Assembly: GCF_030769565.1 (NCBI RefSeq) | Contig: NZ_JAVCAP010000031.1 | Location: forward strand, 1-64,000 | Length of the DNA stretch: 64,000 bases | DNA from: Methylophilus aquaticus | GTDB taxonomy: Bacteria > Pseudomonadota > Gammaproteobacteria > Burkholderiales > Methylophilaceae | Direction: 5' to 3' | Part shown: positions 62,548-64,000 of the stretch, one piece after another | Layout of the letters: each line of letters begins with the position of its first letter | How positions within the stretch are numbered: position 1 is the first letter of the stretch | Notes under the pieces: generated by a model | What the model saw: the letters and a program-made list of their open reading frames with translations, nothing else | What the model was told of the DNA's origin: nothing | Databases searched by the model: none | Made by a program: the position numbers and the translations under genes

Positions 62548-63006
62548 ATGAAAAAAATCCTCACACTTACTTTTTTAGCCATTAGTTTTTCTGGTGCCGT
62601 CCATGCAGACACTTTGCTGCAAACCGCCCAGCAAGATGGCAGCTTTAAAACCTTTTTAAAAGCGGTCAAAACAGCAGGGCTGGAGAGCACCTTAAACGGC
62701 AGCGGCCCCATCACCGTATTTGCCCCGGATGATGCTGCTTTTGCCAAGTTACCCAAAGCCAAACTCAACGCTTTAATGGGCAATAGCGCTGAACTCAAAA
62801 AGGTACTTTCTTACCATATATACCCCGCTAAAATCACTCAGGCTGACGTGAGCGCAGGAAAAGTCAAATCACTTGAAGGCGCCGATTTGCAGCTCTCGGT
62901 AACCGATGGTGTAAAAGTGAACAACGTGGCGGTGGTAGGGAATGAAATCAATGCGGATAATGGTGTGATTCATACCATGAGTGCGGTGCTGACTCCGAAA
63001 AACTAG
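62548..63006 (+). CDS. Secreted fasciclin (FAS1) domain protein
   Basis: A 152-residue protein with a cleavable signal (MKKILTLTFLAISFSGAVHA) and one FAS1 domain: DGSFKTFLKAVKTAGLESTLNGSGPITVFAPDDAAFAKL (H1 region) and VNNVAVVGNEINADNGVIHTMSAVL (H2 region). FAS1 proteins take part in adhesion or surface interactions; small bacterial versions are often induced by stress. It has a clear binding site (CAGGAG) and its own terminator. No partner gene is adjacent. Confidence 0.93.
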   Translation: MKKILTLTFLAISFSGAVHADTLLQTAQQDGSFKTFLKAVKTAGLESTLNGSGPITVFAPDDAAFAKLPKAKLNALMGNSAELKKVLSYHIYPAKITQADVSAGKVKSLEGADLQLSVTDGVKVNNVAVVGNEINADNGVIHTMSAVLTPKN

Positions 63007-63036
63007 TGTACATCTTTGTAGCTGTTACCTAATTTG

Positions 63037-63066
63037 AAAAGGCCTTGTTTTAATAAGGCTTTTTCT
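63037..63066 (+). terminator. Terminator after the fasciclin gene
   Basis: AAAAGGCCTT pairs (with one G-U) with AAGGCTTTTT around a short T/A loop, ending in T-rich sequence. Confidence 0.8.
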
Positions 63067-63132
63067 AACTTATTGTAGGGTGCAGAAACTATTTCTGCTT
63101 GTTTTTAAGTCATTAAGTTTTTGTTTTAAAAA

Positions 63133-63225
63133 CTAGTCTGGCACAAAGTGCCAGTTCAAGCTAAACCAGACTCTACGCGGTGTACCCGGAGCCACAAAGT
63201 TGGTACTTAACCAATCATCTGTATT
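63133..63225 (-). pseudogene. C-terminal remnant of a TonB-dependent receptor
   Basis: On the minus strand, 30 codons ending at the stop at 63133-63135 read NTDDWLSTNFVAPGTPRRVW followed by FSLNWHFVPD. This is the last strands of an outer membrane beta-barrel of the TonB-dependent siderophore receptor type: a YG/NFVAPG turn, PRRVWFSL and an aromatic-ending final strand. An in-frame stop stands immediately upstream, and no more of the gene is present. It is a decayed fragment beside a transposase. Confidence 0.6.
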
Positions 63226-63261
63226 CTAGGGTGAGGTCTAGCTATATAGCATTCTTGCAAC

Positions 63262-64000
63262 TTACATAGCCTGCCTCACCACCCTCCCCACAGTAGTGAA
63301 ATGGATTTCAAAGTAATCTGCGATGTCCTGGTATGAATACGCACCTGTCGCATAAGCACGCCTGATCGCCGCATTTCTATCAGGTGTTTCATTTTGAATT
63401 TGACGCAATGATGGTGGGAGTGGGCGGCGTTGCACAAAAAGGATCTGCACGTCGTCGCGATGTTCTGCCGTTAAACATTCTTGCATGCGCTGCACAAAAG
63501 CTTCATCGCCCAAAAAAACCTGCCCTTTGATCTGCTGCCACGGTGAGTCAGCTTGCATGCCTTCTGCAACAAATTGCGCATAACGCGATTGAGCGAGGCT
63601 GCGCTGTTCAGCAAATGTTGCTAACAAATCATCCAGCGCCAACCATGCAGTCGGGGCTGTCAAGCCAACAGTTGCACTATAACTGCTCCATGCCCACTCA
63701 GCAGGCGTTTCAACCATACCCGCCCGCACCGGATTGAGCACCACATACCGCGATAACTCCAGCAAATAGGCATCACTATCCACTAAAATAGCTTTAAAAC
63801 GACCCTGAAAAAGATGCCCAACACGGCGATGGCGTCGATTGCTGGCCTGGGTGTAAACACCGTTCAATTGCCGCATTCCCTTTGAAAGGTTTCCATCTGG
63901 CGTTTGAATCAACAAATGATAGTGGTTATCCATCAAACACCATGCATAACACAGCCAGTTAAACTGTCTAATCACCTTCTCCAAGGTTTGCAAAAATACG
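63262..64000 (-). CDS. REP-associated tyrosine transposase (RAYT), cut by the window edge
   Basis: The visible 245 or so residues cover the core and C-terminus of a Y1_Tnp domain: WLCYAWCLMDNHYHLLIQTP holds the HUH motif (His-x-His), GVYTQASNRRHRRVGHLFQGRFKAILVD and YLLELSRYVVLNPVRAG hold the catalytic Tyr region, and the tail YFEIHFTTVGRVVRQAM is a helix-turn-helix. The frame continues past the right edge, so the N-terminus is not seen. RAYTs mobilise REP palindromes. No REP cluster is visible here. Confidence 0.85.
   Translation of the reverse strand, partial: VFLQTLEKVIRQFNWLCYAWCLMDNHYHLLIQTPDGNLSKGMRQLNGVYTQASNRRHRRVGHLFQGRFKAILVDSDAYLLELSRYVVLNPVRAGMVETPAEWAWSSYSATVGLTAPTAWLALDDLLATFAEQRSLAQSRYAQFVAEGMQADSPWQQIKGQVFLGDEAFVQRMQECLTAEHRDDVQILFVQRRPLPPSLRQIQNETPDRNAAIRRAYATGAYSYQDIADYFEIHFTTVGRVVRQAM

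Noticed and set aside
63138-63154. Perfect palindrome CTGGCAC-AAA-GTGCCAG as a REP element
   Set aside because: It falls within the TonB-receptor coding remnant and occurs only once; symmetry is probably accidental.
1-64000. tRNA and rRNA genes, CRISPR arrays and phage integration sites
   Set aside because: Intergenic gaps were read on both strands; none shows a tRNA cloverleaf, CCA end, rRNA core or direct-repeat att pair that I could support.

Overview
The window most likely comes from a methylotrophic betaproteobacterium of the family Methylophilaceae (Methylophilus, Methylotenera, Methylovorus or Methylobacillus; the sequence alone does not settle the genus). Three things point there. 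One is a PQQ biosynthesis operon, supplying the cofactor of methanol dehydrogenases. The second is an island for tetrahydromethanopterin (H4MPT)-linked formaldehyde oxidation (beta-RFAP synthase, mtdB, mch and accessory genes). The third is a zwf/gnd/pgl set that fits the dissimilatory ribulose monophosphate cycle. Around these lie gene strings typical of betaproteobacterial chromosomes: leuC-entericidin-leuD-leuB-asd-fimV-truA-trpFBA-accD-folC-dedD-cvpA-purF-metZ and gyrA-serC-pheA-hisC.

Layout. 1-2400 is a scrambled accessory patch: the end of an IS3-family element, a lipoprotein, an RNase H-like membrane protein, an IS481-type transposase fragment, a nameless gene remnant and two opposed pieces of REP-associated transposases. 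2426-20358 is a MmyB-type regulator followed by a long, almost entirely plus-strand biosynthetic block for leucine, aspartate-family amino acids, tryptophan, fatty acids, folate and purines. 20359-21743 is metZ behind its own promoter and a SAM-II riboswitch fused to a terminator. 21969-28951 holds gyrA and an aromatic amino acid/serine/histidine cluster. 29291-32571 is pqqBCDE without pqqA. 32637-34676 carries an MFS exporter and an internally duplicated orphan protein. 34711-37915 is ppsA with its regulator ppsR, divergent from the H4MPT island at 38121-44389, which runs into miaA. 45409-55880 mixes glnD, map, an HDOD protein, a TPR/glycosyltransferase-like protein, a membrane-anchored peroxiredoxin, folA, a basic amino acid decarboxylase and dcd. 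56046-59412 is zwf, gnd and divergent pgl. 59497-64000 ends with a DUF1003 protein, apbC/mrp, a glycosyltransferase, a fasciclin protein, a TonB-receptor remnant and a truncated REP-type transposase.

How it works together. PQQ would equip methanol dehydrogenase. The formaldehyde formed is either oxidised through the H4MPT enzymes (MtdB, Mch) or assimilated by the RuMP cycle, where Zwf, Pgl and Gnd close the oxidative branch and provide NAD(P)H. PpsA with PpsR controls the pyruvate/PEP node for the anabolic genes. Methionine synthesis at metZ appears to be controlled by S-adenosylmethionine at the RNA level.

The most noteworthy signals are the SAM-II riboswitch with a predicted 9-bp antiterminator pairing, the uncharacterised accessory genes in the H4MPT island, the duplicated-domain orphan protein, a perfect 13 x 12 bp coding minisatellite in the dedD-like gene, and a nested palindrome between asd and fimV. 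No rRNA, tRNA or CRISPR array was recognised.
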